Of a stretch of DNA of 64,000 bases, positions 62,748-64,000 are shown piece by piece. Numbering within the stretch: position 1 is the first letter of the stretch; the number at the start of each line of letters is the position of its first letter. The translations under genes and the position numbers were made by a program. This DNA comes from Apostichopus japonicus. Lineage: Eukaryota > Echinodermata > Holothuroidea > Aspidochirotida > Stichopodidae. The DNA is taken from the NCBI RefSeq assembly GCF_037975245.1, contig NC_092573.1:4217501-4281500 (forward strand), written 5' to 3'. The notes under the pieces were generated by a model that was given only the letters and a program-made list of their open reading frames with translations, did not search any database and was not told the origin of the DNA.

Positions 62748-64000
62748 CTAAAAAAGAAATTAAAAAAACATGGAGAGGAAGAACACAGAGAGACAAAATG
62801 ACATCAATTTCTTTTCATAATTATAGCCAAATGGTCTCCTTTGAAAATTTACAAACATGTATGAAAATAAGTCTAAAAACCCTGTAAAGGTCTCCAAAAA
62901 AAACCCAATCACCAAATTTGAGAACATTTTATGGATGCCAAGTCCATATATAATTCCACTTTTAATGAAATCCCAATTGACAAATTAAAATGTAAAAAAA
63001 AAAAAACTCCAAGCAAAGAACTTTGTTATCGCTGCGAGCCACCTTAAAAATTGCAAATCATATTCCAAAATATTTACCTGAAGGGTCAAGCAATCTTACG
63101 TATAGCTTGAAATTGAGATAACAACACAGTGAAAATATTAGCATACTAATTCACTTTTCATCTCACAGAAGGATGTAATAGAATCCCTTCATTTTCATAT
63201 CCAGGTTACAAAGAAAGAAGCAGAAGCAGTCGGTTCGGATGCTTAGAGAATGCAAGTATCGCCTGCCCATCTGTAAATATTTCAAAAGGATTTGCATGTA
63301 GGCTGGGGCAAAAAAATTATGACATACAAAATTACAATACAGAAAAAACTGTGAGTCTCCAGACCAGATTCTGAAGGATCATAGGTAGCATCAGACTCTC
63401 TAACTTTTAGTACAATGTAGAGAGATTAATTAAATTGGACAAGAAGGGAAGAAATATCAGCTATAAATTTTCAAATGGAAAATAAAAGAATAATAACCAT
63501 ATTTTTCAAATTAAAAGACTGACAACAGAAGATATGATATTCACATACCACTGATGAATGTAAATAACATTACCATGATGGTTTTTTTTATCCAATCAGT
63601 CAAAATTTGGAGATAGGATTGAAAGTGTGAGGGGGGGGGGGGGGGAATGGGAGGTGAGAATTGGGGGAAAGCTGGTTGTCAAAAGGGGGATGAAAGGTGG
63701 GTATGGGAGAAGACAAGGAAGACAAAGGGGGGAGGGAGAGGGGAAAGAAAAGGGAAGAGGGGAGTAAGGAAGGAGGAGAGAGGAGAAGGAGGGGTCAGAT
63801 CAGGTGGGTTGGACAAAGATAAATGCAGGGGGAGGTTAAAGGGGATAGATGCGTGGCTACATATGAGACTGCCATCAATGACTTTCTCGTAAATGAATGC
63901 ATGTTCTCCACTCCTGTCTTGAAGACAGAGTCACTGCTAGGTGAAAAAAGTCTTCCAGAACTCTGCAGGGATCCAGATATGAGTTTTAACCTTCTTATAG
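62748..64000. other. No recognised gene; G-rich tract at the right end
   Basis: A poly-G run (63631-63644) leads into GGGGA/GGAGG-rich DNA to about 63840; the plus-strand 81-codon frame over it is low complexity. A possible 28-base minus-strand exon at about 63092-63119 was rejected for lack of support. Confidence 0.45.
63630..63840 (+). repeat. Poly-G and G-rich purine tract
   Basis: A run of about 14 G is followed by irregular GGGGA, GGGAGAGG and AAGGGG motifs. Confidence 0.85.

Noticed and set aside
63092-63119. Possible 28-base minus-strand micro-exon (LYVRLLDPS) with gtaaat donor
   Set aside because: Too short to judge and the acceptor is weak; no partner exon phase could be tested.

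Overview
This is a eukaryotic, AT-rich, very gene-sparse window with introns, low-complexity DNA and decayed transposons. It has no bacterial gene organisation: almost all open frames are short and overlap in several frames, while the only convincing coding signal is in short blocks bounded by splice sites. The mixture of long poly-G/poly-C runs, TA microsatellites, several minisatellite families, CR1/L2-type LINE remnants and tRNA-derived SINEs suits an invertebrate animal. I would guess a marine deuterostome such as an echinoderm, but that is inference from texture only.

The best-supported gene lies on the minus strand in the first 8.6 kb. Three short exons (8424-8585, 2791-2949, 1434-1550) encode consecutive RCC1-type beta-propeller repeats. 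The exon junctions all fall at the same place in the repeat and in the same phase (phase 1), so they join in frame. The protein's N-terminus and C-terminus are not assigned. A CpG-rich block at 12.8-13.6 kb, with a possible signal-peptide-like first exon and a strong hairpin, may be a 5' end on the same strand.

From about 15 to 64 kb I see no confidently named gene. There are isolated candidate exons with good splice signals on the minus strand (16339-16463, 57760-57834, 59381-59630, 62685-62747, possibly 31511-31643) and on the plus strand (15554-15695, 29050-29216, 42009-42122). They are interleaved, so either one gene is nested in the introns of another or some calls are chance. None could be assigned to a family.

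The rest is repeats: minisatellites at 18.1-18.5, 19.0-19.3, 23.2-23.4, 27.6-28.7, 39.4-40.0, 54.4-54.8 and 58.7-59.2 kb; TA microsatellites at 3.0-3.2 and 16.8-16.9 kb; a LINE fragment at 5.5-5.9 kb inserted in a local G-rich repeat family; possible piggyBac remnants at 6.9-7.8 kb; tRNA-derived SINEs at about 25.9-26.2 and 40.4-40.6 kb; and a degenerate repeat with nuclear-receptor-like half sites at 44.7-45.2 kb. Long stretches between these hold nothing I can recognise. I did not find a clear new biological system; the most useful leads are listed as findings.
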